Source of the DNA: Earliella scabrosa
Taxonomy: Eukaryota; Basidiomycota; Agaricomycetes; Polyporales; Polyporaceae
NCBI GenBank assembly: GCA_022605405.1
Contig: JABYQQ010000038.1
Location: 62,001-126,000, forward strand
Direction of reading: 5' to 3'
DNA length: 64,000 bases
The notes under the pieces were generated by a model. It did no database searches and was not told where the DNA came from. It was given only the letters and a program-made list of their open reading frames with translations. How positions within the stretch are numbered: position 1 is the stretch's first letter; each line of letters begins with the position of its first letter. This document shows positions 34,533 through 45,481 of this stretch, in pieces. Both the position numbers and the translations under genes were made by a program.

Positions 34533-34950
34533 GCGGTCTCCGTTGTCCACCGGAAGGACATTGATGGATTGTATGATACTAGTGCGCGCGCGTCGCGCTA
34601 ATCCTTTGGGCGGGAGAAAGAGCTCGGCCTGCGCCCGCGTCCGCGCCCGAGCGACCGCGCGCGGATGGGGCGCGCTGTCTCTGTTGCTGCTTTGTGTTCT
34701 CACCTATCCCCCTATCTAACACGATGTATCCCTGAACGGACTTTAGCTACTCCTCTTACGTCTTCGCACATTTCACGTTTTTTCAAATCATTCATGAGGG
34801 ACATTTCATATGTTTTGCGTGTGCGCCAGGGCAACGTTTCAACGCTTCTCGTACGGCAGGCATGGTGCAAGGTGGAAGGTGTAACCTTCGGGACGTAAGG
34901 ATACAGGTGAGTACAGTGTATGCGTATCGCTTCAGACTTCTCCAACCCCT
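34533..34950. other. Convergent 3' flanks
   Basis: About 420 bp between the four-TM gene (+) and the F-box gene (-). It contains a GC-rich stretch near 34580-34670; no gene. Confidence 0.5.
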
Positions 34951-36978
34951 TCACGCAGTCATCTTACACTCATCATACTGTCCAGGCATCTCCAACAGAG
35001 GATCCAGCAGCTCCCCGAGCCGAGCCCGACGCTCCTCGGTGAGCACACGCTCTGGCACCCCTTTCCCCAGGGCGTCCTGCCCCTGCACTCGCTTGGCCTT
35101 CTTCCCTCGCCCGGCAGCGCACACCTGCAAGTGAAAATCCACGATCTTCCCCGCGCCGCCCAAGTTGCGCGCACGCAAGCACGCCTCGAGCTCGTCCGGG
35201 AGCGCGTCGTACCAGGGCACCGCGTGCATGCACAGCGCGCGCAACTGCCCCAGCGGCACGTCGCGCTCGGCTTCTCCATCGCCATTGCCATCGCCCTCGA
35301 CAATGGCACTTGCACCACTCTCCGCACCTTGGCCCGGCCTCCCACCTTCTGGCGACGCAGTCGTCGCAGTGGCATCTGTCAATTCTTTACGTTCACCCTC
35401 GCCAATATCCTCTCCAACGCAAACCTCGCCATTGCCACCTGTATCAGTACGGCACTCCCCACCGCGCCCACGACCGCCATCAAGCTGCGCCCCGCCCGCG
35501 AGCGCAGACAAGAACGCCCGGACGTGCGTCGGCCGCGTCCGCGCGCCCCGATGCGTGCGCGCGGCGGCGCAGTTGAGCACGACGCCCCGCAGCGCCGCGA
35601 ACGCGCCAAACGCGTCCCGGAACGCGCCCGCGCTCGGCCCGCACGCGGTGTGCAGCACACGGAGGGGCGCGGCGGACAGGAGCGCGCTGAAGTCGCGCAG
35701 GAGGCCGTCGTCGTCCGCGCGCGGGCGCACGTCGTAGTACGTCGCGTGCAGCTCCAGCGCGCGCGAGCGGTTGTGTGGAGGGTGGGGCGAGTCTGAGTGT
35801 GAGCTGTGTCCTTCTCCTTCCCCTTCGTCTTCGGTTCCGTCTTTGGGGCAGGATAGGTTGAAGCCGTACGGCCCGTCGAAGGTCGCGTGCGTCGCGGTGT
35901 GGAGCATGGGGAGACACGAGGGGTCGTTCGGGATGAGCTCGCTGGGCAGGTAGCGGCGCATGAGCAGCGCGACGGCCTTGACGGCCGCGCGCGCGGGGAA
36001 GCGGACGTGAGCCAGGAGCTGGTAGAGCTCTGTGTACCGGCTGTTGGGGGATGGAGGAATGACGAAGAGCTGGGCTGTGCGGAGGTTGGGGAGGGAGATG
36101 ATGCGGTCTGTCCCGCCATCGGGCGCGGTCGAGGTGCACAGGCAGAACGGGAGGGAGTTGCAGAGGACGAGCTTCTCGAGCGAGGGGCAGGCGTCGAGTG
36201 CGGCGAGGAAGGCGTCGAGAGTGAGCTTCCCGCGGGCAGGGTTCGCATCGGTCAGCTCGAGGACGCGGAGCTGGCTGATGGTGGGCGACGACCAGGAAAG
36301 ATGAATGAATTCCAGGCGGAGAGTGTGGAGAGAGGGAAAGCGGGTCGGGTCGATCTTCAGATACTTGGTAAGGCTAGCTTTGGCAAAGACGGTATTCTCC
36401 GCGTCGATCAACAGCCTCTCCAGCCCATGCATCCCATGCGAAAACAGAGCAGACAGCGCGGGGAGGGCGCGAGCTGCAGTGTTGGTGATCAGAAGCGTGC
36501 GGATTCGATGTGCGTGCTTTGTGAGCGACATCGTGACGTTGAAGAGTGTCAAAGACTCGCGAATAACAATGTCGAGAGGCACACCGTCCGACCGGACAAG
36601 GCATAGTTCTAGCCAGTCGAGCGAGCGGCCGACGTCGATGGATCGCCAGAAGACGGGGTACGAGCATGCGATGTCGCGCCAACGTCGGCACACCAGATTG
36701 ACCGTAAGCCAGTCTGTGGAAGGGTGTTCGCTCTGCCAATCGCTGTGGCAACAGCAGTCATTCTTGGACGCGCGAGGAAGATGCTGGAATATCTTCAGAA
36801 TGATTTCTGGGGGCAGTGAGTGTATGTCGACAGCATGATCGAGGTTGATATATCGGTCGAAGAGTTCAAGGAAGACTTGTTCTGGTATGCAGCATCAGAA
36901 ATGAAGTCAGGACGCTCCGCAATATGCACACGCACCTTCATCGAGTGGCTCGCTATCTCTGTTTGCGACAGACTCCAT
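34951..36978 (-). CDS. F-box protein (657 aa)
   Basis: Probable substrate adaptor of an SCF ubiquitin ligase. A short first exon (36978-36936, MESVANRDSEPLDE) joins in frame to one long exon (36881-34951). The F-box lies at about residues 32-90: IHSLPPEIILKIFQHLP, then after an insertion rich in Cys, His, Ser and Asp, LVCRRWRDIACSYPVFWRSI. The middle has irregular leucine-rich segments (LHTLRLEFIHLSW, LRVLELTD, LEKLVLCN) like the degenerate LRRs of many mushroom F-box proteins. The C-terminal third is low-complexity and Gly/Glu/Asp-rich. The substrate is unknown. The ATG was chosen because it restores the F-box N-terminus through a standard 54-nt intron; the region upstream of exon 2 has an in-frame stop. 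Confidence 0.86.
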
Positions 36979-37979
36979 CCCAGTGAGGACTTGGTACTAG
37001 TATAGTAGTAGAGTTCGATTGGTGAGCGCATATTTATAGTCTGCAGCCATTCGTTCGAGGACCTCTGGTGTGCATGATCCTCCACACGACAAAAGAGGAC
37101 AATGAGTGCACGATAGATACAATAGGTAGTACGCACATGCTTATTATAATCTCCAGGCTATCAATGCACAAGTCAAAGCAGGCGGTCAAGGGTTAAGTGA
37201 CAGTTTATAATCGCGACGCTTGTGCGATTCAAAGGAAGAGAAGATCACTGACATGCAGGTAGCCGCTTTGTCAATGGCTAGTATCTTAGAGCTTCGTGTC
37301 GCATTGCGGGAGTTCAACCCGCTTCGTAGCCTAGAGAAAGACCGGGGAGATCAGCTCGTGAGTCGAAGTGGTGCAAAACACAACGCGCGATTATGTTGTG
37401 GACCCGCTGGCGCGAAGCCTTAGCTCCAGTCCTACTCTTGACCATTGCCGGTTCTGACGTCAAGGACGGTGAGCGTGCTTTACCGCCAGCTACGCTAGCG
37501 TCGCCTAGTGGGCAACATGAACGTTATGATTCAGATAACAATCATGGCGCGCACGTACCTGCGACTGTCAAGCCTCATATGTCGTAGCAATCTCTTTCGC
37601 CGCACCCGGTGAGGGCCCATACACTCTTCCCCATCGGTTGTAAAGAACGCTGGTATCTCTCGCCGTTGTCAAAATCCTTGCGCATCCGACTTCAAATCGT
37701 CGCTATGCCGTCCCCTGTTGACACTCACAACATTCATTCAGGACTCGTGGCATGAGTCCTACTATAACGCGACGAATACAGCTAGCGCATGTCTTCATCG
37801 CACTCTTGGCTATGCGCATAGGTTTGTGCTTGAGCTCGCGAGAATAGAATTGAACGTGCCGACGCGATTGAAAATGCGGCTCATCGGATCGCGCCACACT
37901 GCATGGGGGTAGGTCGACAGGGATGCAATCCTTCAGGCGTACATAACGCGATACTCTACAGATGCAATGATACGCGCAC
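36979..37979. other. Spacer between F-box and SUZ genes
   Basis: About 1 kb containing the F-box gene promoter and the SUZ gene 3' flank. No gene is supported. Confidence 0.5.
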
Positions 37980-38686
37980 CTAAGGCTTGTGACCCCCTCG
38001 CCTTTTACCCCTCCTGTGCCCGAACCCCCTTGAGTCTCCTCCTTGACCCCTTCCTCCAGGCGACGCAGGCCCGTCCTGAGTCGGCGGGCCCTTCGGGTCT
38101 CGCGCGATCTGCACCAGTTGTGGGCTAGCCTGTGATGTACCGGTCATAGTGGCATTCGGGCTGCTCGACGTGGAACCGGACTCCCCGAAAATACGGTCTC
38201 GAGCGGCCTGATATCGCGCTTCACGATCGGCGAAAGAGTTGGAGGAAGGATCAGAGGAGGAGGTGCTCGTAACGGAAGAAGCAGAAGACGAGGTGGTTGC
38301 TGTAGGACGTTTCAGGATGCGGAGCACAGGCTGAAATGCGGCTGGAGGAGGCGAAACGGCGGAGCTGCCACTGGTGCTTGAGCCCGACATGACAAGCTCG
38401 GGCATCGGGGCGCGTTGATTGCTGGACGAGTACTGTCGGTGATGATGCTTAGAACACAGAAGATAGTGGCACTCACGCGTCCTCCCACACTTTCTGCGGG
38501 TCCTCTTCTGCCTCGTCATCGTCATCGTCCCAGTCATCTCTGACCGTCTCCTGTACAGGCTGCGCGCGTCTTGGCGATGAGAGTGCGGCGGCCTGTGCAA
38601 GTTTACACACCAGTTCCTGGATGGGGGTGCGGTCCACGTACGGCTGGGGAACCCCACGAGTCGCCCTCACTTCGTATGTGCGACAT
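37980..38686 (-). CDS. SUZ-domain protein, SZRD1-like (200 aa)
   Basis: SUZ domains are RNA-binding modules. Exons (minus strand) are 38686-38642, 38592-38477 and 38421-37980, total 603 nt in frame. An acidic segment (DDWDDDDDEAEEDPQKVWED) is followed by LRILKRP, a Ser/Thr-rich stretch, and REARYQAARDRIFGESG, which is the SUZ core (basic start, then arginine-rich E-A-R-Y-x-x-A-R-x-R-I-F). The C-terminus is Gly/Arg-rich (GGRGQGGDSRGFGHRRGKRRGG), like a SUZ-C or RGG tail. It is probably a cytoplasmic RNA-associated protein; targets are unknown. The exon 1/2 junction was inferred from frame and from avoiding an otherwise absent ATG. Confidence 0.84.
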
Positions 38687-38994
38687 GTAAGCTTGGTTGT
38701 GTAGAGTCTTAGAGACTGTACGACGGAGACTATGTAGGATGAAGGTCAGCGACCAAGGGAAGTAGCGCCTAAGTTTGCTAATGAAAGTTGGAAGATCTAA
38801 TCTTATCTAGCCATGGTTGGATGTAGGTTACTACAAGGTTACTAGATAGTAGAGACTACTTAGTAGAGTACAATGCGATTGATATTGGTATGTTACGACT
38901 TGAGCACCTATGAGGACCTGCTCGCTTGCTGGGTGCTGCAGTACAGCAGGCCGCGTCTCCCTGCTCTCAGGAGACGGCGAGCAACTTGGTTAGG
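38687..38994. other. Spacer between the SUZ gene and the DUF6533 gene 3' end
   Basis: About 310 bp, AT-richer than its surroundings (around 38760-38880). Contains the SUZ gene promoter; no gene. Confidence 0.5.
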
Positions 38995-40799
38995 TCAACG
39001 AGCTCGAGCGCGCAAAGATGACTGCACAGTTGCGGTACTGCACTCTCCGAAGGTAGCTTCCGCCCCTCTCTCCCCGTCTGCTCCGGGACGTGCATGCACC
39101 ATGCGCGTGGCGACCTCAGTCTCGTCACCTTCGTACCCGCTACGCTCGCTGGAGCGATGGGCAATGAAGCCTACGATTCGGGACTGGACGAAACTCGGCT
39201 TGGAGTCGATCATTAGGTCCATGCCCAGATGACTGAAGTTTGTCGCAACTCTCAGTGTCCGGGTTCCGGATTCGTGAAGGTCGATCAAAAACCGGCCAAT
39301 CATGATGGTGGTCAACCTGCAAATGATGGAGTTAGCTTTTAGGTGATTGTAGCCAGGCGCAGCGCGGATATGTATAGCGGGTACATACGGAGCAGTGAAC
39401 AAGGGGATCAAGCTGCCTTGGCCTTCGGAGAAGATCTGGACGTGGGCATTGTTGAGAAGAAGGGGCATGATTCATCAGCAGCTAGACTGACCCCAAGTAA
39501 CGTTAACGTTAGGTGAAGTATGTTCAACACAAGCAATATTCTGAGAAATGTGTGTCACCAGCCAGGCCTCAGCATGGCTTACCCATTGCATTTATAGAAA
39601 GGCGTACGAGAAGCAGAGAATACCTGTCCGATGCTCTCGTCAACGTATGATGCGAGCGAACGAACGAGGGAAGGAACGAACCGTCGCAGTATAAGATACG
39701 AGGCAATGATCGAGCTCTCGCCATCGAGGGGCGAAGCGAACTGCGCGGAGTGTTGTACAATGTGATGGCAATGACTAACGCATCGGCGACAATCATGCAG
39801 ACTCGCGAAATCACCGTAGCTAGAATATCGAGCTGTGTCAGGTGTGCCACACTGCTAACCACTGAGCGACAGGCCTGATTCTGACTGACAGCTATTGATG
39901 GGAAAATGTCGAGTTAGACGGTCACAGACGAGTCTCGAAACGAAGACCTACGTTACGGCTTGAGAAATGGTCCCGCCGTCCGTCGTGATGCAGCTCTCGA
40001 TGGGGTCAACATAGCCAATGAAATGAATAACACTGTCGTGCCACTGTTGATCCTTTATGAGTTGTACGAACTTATGCATCGACTGGCCACAGAACTCACG
40101 ATATTAACGACTATAGGGATAACCGAGAAAACGAGCACAATGGTGGACATATACCAGTTTTTGCTCAGAGCGAACGCGCGGAGGGTGGAGAATGCTGTCA
40201 TTCGATTCGCATGCAAGGTCACCTTCTGAAAGAATATGAAGAGAAGTCACTCACCAGCCCACGGAACCAGCTGTAGGATCAGGAGGACAACTATCGCCTT
40301 TTGAGCCCGATCACAGCTACGGCAGGGTTAACACTACTTTCGACATCGACGCATGAGATGAATATACCTCTAGAGAAACAAAGCGGTCACTGAAGGCCCA
40401 GCATGGAGACAGAGAGAAATGTCTTACTTGGTCTGTGAAGATGGGCAGATACAATGCCAGAGACATGGAATAATACGCAACGGCGGAATACTTGTTCAGG
40501 AAGTACAGACCGGCGGCTGTCGTGAAGGCCGGCTTCCAGAAATATTCCACCTCACTACCAACCGTGATAACGGACTCATACAGAAGCAGCACTAGAAGCA
40601 ACGACGTGAGAGACACTCCGGAAGAAGACCCTAGTATCTGACGCACCGCCTGTTGCGACCCAACAATAGTTTTCAGTAAGTCTGCACTAACAGAGATTAG
40701 CCACCATGGGACTCATTGGAGCTAGAGTATATGTTCGGGGATAACGCACGCTACACCGTACGCGGCCACCAGGTCACCGAAGTCTTCTGGTGAGGACAT
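38995..40799 (-). CDS. DUF6533 multi-pass membrane protein (about 341 aa)
   Basis: Basidiomycete membrane protein family of unknown function. Ten exons fit (minus strand): 40799-40750, 40681-40647, 40591-40428, 40297-40255, 40194-40100, 40043-39957, 39832-39678, 39623-39583, 39422-39389, 39316-38995; total 1,026 nt in frame. The DUF6533 N-terminal core is visible as NYCWVATGVLLLYESVITVG, then EVEYFWK and GLYFLNKYSAVAYY. It is followed by TM segments including LRAFALSKNWYMSTIVLVF, the LDILATVISRVCMIVADALV segment, and LTTIMIGRFLIDLHE near the end. Junctions at 40297 and 39422 and the donor at 39677 (GTTCCT) are less certain. A TATATATA lies at 40857-40864. Members resemble seven-TM receptors in layout, but no ligand is known. 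Confidence 0.78.
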
Positions 40800-41778
40800 T
40801 GCAATGCCAACAGTAGATGGGAGATGTTCTGAGGTGTTGTGAGAAGCAGTATCCTGTATATATAGACTTCCTCCGAGCCTGAGGTTCTCTGTTGCTCGCT
40901 GCCCAAGCAACCATCCGAGGACCGCATCTTACGACCCGCTCGATCTTCTGAGACCAACCTCTCTTGAGTGTATTTGCTTGAGTCACAGCCACGGCGACCG
41001 CCGGTGACAGAGACGCTGCGGGAGGCAATGAGTGTGAGGAGGATAGATAGGCAGATTCGTCGTCGCATGTAAGAGACTGCTATCCATGGAGACCCGTGAT
41101 TTCCAACAGCTACATGGTGACGTTGAAACGTTGAACCTTGAACATCGTGTCTGAAGTCACCAATGGGGCCCCTTCGAAGCTGTCATTGTAATGACAGACT
41201 TACCGCAATCTCAAGTTGCCGGAGCTAGAGCTTCCACATCACAGAGCTTGGCTTGTATTGAGCTACTGATCATAGGGACTTCTATAGCTGCCTCCGAGAG
41301 ATGGACTCAATGTACACCCGTAGCACTGTTTGACTCGCAGTCCGCTACTAGTAGAACCTCTAGCTTGGCTACATGATGGCGGTCATAGTCTTGACTGGAG
41401 AGTGAAGATTTAAAACGTCACAACTCACTTGTGACCTTCCGGCAGGGGGTGAGGCAGGCTTCGGGGTCACCGAACGGCGAGCGGTGCGGTTCGGACCAAG
41501 GAGGTTGAGGGTATGGGCGGCGAGTGCAGTCAACGCGAAGCAGCGCATTGTGTCTCTACAGACATTCCCACTCGATTCATCATCGCAGCCTCGAAGGTAC
41601 CGTGGATCGGTGCAGGTGGGTCTGTTGTCAATGTCAGACGCAAGTTGCAACTCGTCGGACAAGTTTGGACCGGACGGCCAGGCGTCAAACGTGAGGCGGC
41701 AGATCGGGCCGGAGGAGAGGAAGGAAGCATCTGGGCAGGAGACATGTCCGACTTTGGGGTTGGCGTCGGTCCACCAGC
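40800..41778. other. Divergent promoter region
   Basis: About 980 bp between the DUF6533 gene (-) and the Ecm14-like gene (+). No gene is supported. Confidence 0.5.
40857..40864 (-). promoter_or_regulatory. TATA box of the DUF6533 gene
   Basis: TATATATA about 58-65 bp upstream of the ATG at 40799, read on the minus strand. Confidence 0.6.
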
Positions 41779-43925
41779 ATGTTCTGGCTCTCGGTCGTCT
41801 CTCTCGCCTCTGCCGCTCTTTGCTATGCCTCCTTCGTCCCATCTGTCGACCAGACGCCTCTAGGCGGGTACCAGGGCGACAGCCACCGCGTACTCAGGCG
41901 ATACGCTCTCCAGGGACGAAATATCCAAGAGGTGGTACGGGCAGCAGAGGTGCGTACGCTACGCTATACATCACTCTTTCTTGCACTCAACCAGGAGCTC
42001 AGCTCGCTCACGGCCGCATATGGACCGCAAGCTCCTCCCACGTTGACGTCCTCTTCGACGACGCCGAGCAGAAGCTGGGCATTCCCCTGCCAGAGGCCGG
42101 CACCCTCCCGCTCTCCCGCCCCGAGCACCTCGCCTCCTCATACGGCAACTGGAACCTCACCTCGCTCTCGAACACGACCTACCATGCGTTCTACCACCCC
42201 CTGTCCGAGATCGAGAACTTCATGGACGACCTCGCGACCGCCCACCCGTCTCTCGTCCAGCTCGTCCCGCTCGGGCACTCGGGCGAGGGCAGGGAGATGG
42301 TCGGCCTCAGGATCTCCAAGGACGCCCCACCACCGTCTCTGTCTCTGTCCTTGCAGAGCGGCCGGCCGTCCAGCACGAAGAAGCTCGGGTTCGTGATCAC
42401 GGGCGCGCAGCACGCACGCGAGGTCGGTGCGCCCTCCTCCTGGTCTGGTCGGCAGCAGTGAGATGGCTCCGTGTGCTAATTATGGGCTCGTGCTCCACGT
42501 CCCCTCTCTCTCCCTCCCCGCAGTGGATCGCGACCTCCACCGCGCTCTATCTCGCCCACTCGCTCGTCGCAGATAGGGCCGAGCAGTTCTCTCTGTCGTC
42601 TTGGCTCGACTACTTTGTGAGTGCTGCCTTCCATGTTGGACTGCGTGCGGTGGTGCCCATGGCATGCTAGGACTTCTACATCATCCCCGTACCGAATCCC
42701 GACGGCTACGTGCACACGTGGAAAGAGGACCGGTTCTGGTGAGTCTAGGCCTTTGCGAGGAGCGGAGCGAAACTTATCCCGCCCCTCAGGTACAAGAATA
42801 GGCAGAATATCGGCCCCGATGAGAAGTGCATAGGGATTGACATGAACAGGTCAGTCCACGCACCAAACACTCCCTCTTTGCTCGTCGTCAGCTGAATCAT
42901 TGCGTTCCAGGAACTGGGTAGGCGGATGATGAGTATTCGAGCTGGTGCAGACGTTCACCGCGTATGGCTCCCCAGGGTCACAAGTGGAAGTCAAAGTCGC
43001 GTCTTCCCGCGTTCGACGCGACGGAAGACGAAGACGAAGACGAAGATGAGAATGGGGTCTTCGAGGCCGGCCGAGGTGCGAACGCGGACCCGTGCTCGAC
43101 CTGGTATCCCGGCCACCGTCCGTTCGAGGCGCCGGAGGTAAACAACATCGCCAACTTCATCACCACCCTCCCGTCGCTCAAGGCGTTCGTCGACTTGCGG
43201 AGCTACGGCCAGATGCGTGCGTAGCTCTCTACCCTCTTCACCCTGTGTCTGACGGTGGGCGATGATACGCAGTGTCCACGCCGTTCTCGTGGTCGTGCAA
43301 GAAGACCCCGAAGGACGCCGAGGACCAGCTCGAGGCTGCGCTCGGGGCTGCACATGCCATCAAGGAGGTTCATGGCACCGTGTTCACTGTCAGTATACCA
43401 CATCATTCAAGTTGCATCCCCTGCTGACAGATTCCCGCCTGCCCCCAGGCCGGCAGCCTCTGCGAGCAACTGTACAAGTGCGTTTTCGGCCTTGGCGCGT
43501 GGAATGGCTGATCAATGACATCATTGTGGTTTCGTTACAGAGCGTCGGGGAATGTTGTAGACTACATGTACGCCAAGGCCGGCATCAAGTTCTCGTACTC
43601 TGTGCACCTCCGCGACACTGGCACGGTGAGTGGCCATCTCATCGGGCCGCTACGCTGTGCGCTCCGTGACTCACGAAAGGCCCGCTCGCTCGCTCGTGCA
43701 GTACGGCTTCTCCCTGCCTGCCGAGTGGATCCGGCCCGTGGGCGAGGAGACAGCGAACATGGTCGGCTTCCTCGCGAGATTCATCTCGAAGAAAAAGTGT
43801 GAGCACGAGCTTGGAGCCCTCCGCGCGTATATCATCTCGTTGACCCTTGTTTCTGCTGCAGAATCTACGGAATTATGAGGCTGAGCTGCTCTGGGTTTCC
43901 GTATCTGTGTCTCGCGCCGTCTTGA
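41779..43925 (+). CDS. ECM14: Ecm14-like M14 pseudo-carboxypeptidase (482 aa)
   Basis: Secreted M14 zinc-carboxypeptidase fold with a propeptide. Twelve exons: 41779-41949, 42003-42422, 42524-42616, 42671-42738, 42790-42849, 42911-42917 (7-nt microexon), 42976-43216, 43273-43388, 43449-43477, 43541-43625, 43702-43796, 43862-43925. It has a signal peptide (MFWLSVVSLASAALCYA), a propeptide, and then LVQLVPLGHSGEGREM. The zinc motif HARE is present (GAQHAREWIATSTALYL), as is substrate-binding MNRNW. However, the third zinc-ligand position reads DLRSYGQ (Arg where active enzymes have His) and the general-base position reads VHLRDTGTYGF (His where active enzymes have Glu). Both changes argue against peptidase activity, as in the Ecm14 pseudoenzyme group. 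An acidic run (about nine D/E, 43020-43050) is inserted near NWGHKW. Confidence 0.87.
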
Positions 43926-45481
43926 TCCTCCTCCCTGTCTTGCTTGTGCATTGCTGTCACTGTTGCGGTCCCTGTACGATTCCGTCATCGCTGTAAGAAT
44001 ATACTTACTGTTGTACCGCTGGACAGCCGGACCGCCCGCAGTGCCTTCCGCTCCGTTCCAAAGCCCCTGTCGCCGAAGACACAGCCTCAAATTCCCCTTT
44101 CACAAGCCCACAATTGGAGGCGCGGCGCTCCGGATGAGCGCACACTTCCACATGCAACTGCCGTTCACTGGACGGGTGAATCACTGTCCCATCCACTAGC
44201 GGTATGTGATATCTATCACTGACCACAAAGGCGACGGATCCTGACGTTCTGCCAGAGCGCACAGGTGCTCGGGGAATGGATGTGCGAGCGGGCACTGTCC
44301 GAGTCGGATGTACAGTTTGCAGAAGCGACCGCCTCTGGGACCAAGTCCGTGAGCCTTCGTTAGAGCGCTCCGGATAAATAACGTGGCAGAGACGACCCTG
44401 TCGATCAAGACACCATCGGCGCTGGTGCCTGCATCGGAGACGACTCGAGGTTCAGTAGGGAGCGGCGGTCTCTCCACACCGCGCCCACGCGTGTGGGCGG
44501 GCAGGCTAGGCTAGCATTGCCCCACTCTCCGAAAGTCTCGACTGCTGCATGCATCAAGCATCATGCTGGGAAGAAGGCAGTCTGCGTAGCAGACGGGAGA
44601 AGCCCTGCGGGAGCTTTGAGGAGCTTGGACAATGTCAAGGTGGGAGCGTGGCGTACAGGAGCCGGGGGGCTAGAGTAGGGCTAGCACCGTGTAGCACTCT
44701 CGGAGACTGGAGTGGTGGACAGGTGGGCAGGACTCGGGCTTGGGGCGAATGGTCACCGGTCATGCATTCATGGACTACTGAGAGCGCGTCGGGAAAGGAA
44801 CGCGCTCGTGGGTCGACTAGGGGTGCGAGTTGTGGCGAGATGCATGAGGAGGGATTTGGGCCGAGCCTGTCGGGTTGGAAGGGGGTATGAGTGACTCTCC
44901 CCGATGCACGGTGCAGGCGCGAGGTATTTGGCTCTAGGATTCGCCGACGCGAGGGAGCTCGAGGCTGGTGGTGTTGTCCGCGAAGGTTGGGAGCATGGCC
45001 CACACGCGCGAGGCCGAAGATCGACGTCATGGAGCGCGTCCTGAGATTCCTGAGCTTACGGGATGGCGGTACCGGTCGGTTAGCCGGTTATCATCCATTC
45101 GAGGGAGAATGTAACCCCCCTTGTCCGGGAAAATGGCAGCCAAACTGGGACGGGCGGCGGCGTGGGTGAGGGGTGTGGCGTGGGCGGGGGCGCTCTGTCG
45201 GGCGTTGGAGGGTTGGGCTTGGGAGGGACCGAGGGCGGACATGGGCCAAAAGCGGGATGGCGAGCGAAGAGAGCGACAGGGCTGGGAAGCAGCGTCTAAG
45301 CCAGGTCTAAGCCGAGAAGCAGTGGCCGCAATGTTGGCCATGAGCGCATCCTCGGCTGGCGTCTCTCCGTGTTCAAAACTATAGCCTCCGTCCCCAGCTC
45401 TCGTCCGCCCTCTGCTCATCCAGATCCCATCCCACTCTCTTCCTCGACGCGGCCCCCTCCCGCCTCCGCTCAGAGCCCGCC
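43926..45481. other. Spacer between Ecm14-like and amidase genes
   Basis: About 1.55 kb without a supported gene. The last 100 bp are a CT-rich leader of the amidase gene. Confidence 0.5.

Noticed and set aside
39840..39900. Minus-strand GCTCAGTGGTTAGCAG resembling a tRNA D-arm
   Set aside because: No matching acceptor, anticodon or T arm could be drawn, and it lies in an intron of the DUF6533 gene.
40317..40646. Unspliced 109-codon reading of the DUF6533 region
   Set aside because: Reading through the intron (40592-40646) breaks the family core; splicing gives NYCWVATG followed by VLLLYESVITVG, which fits the domain.
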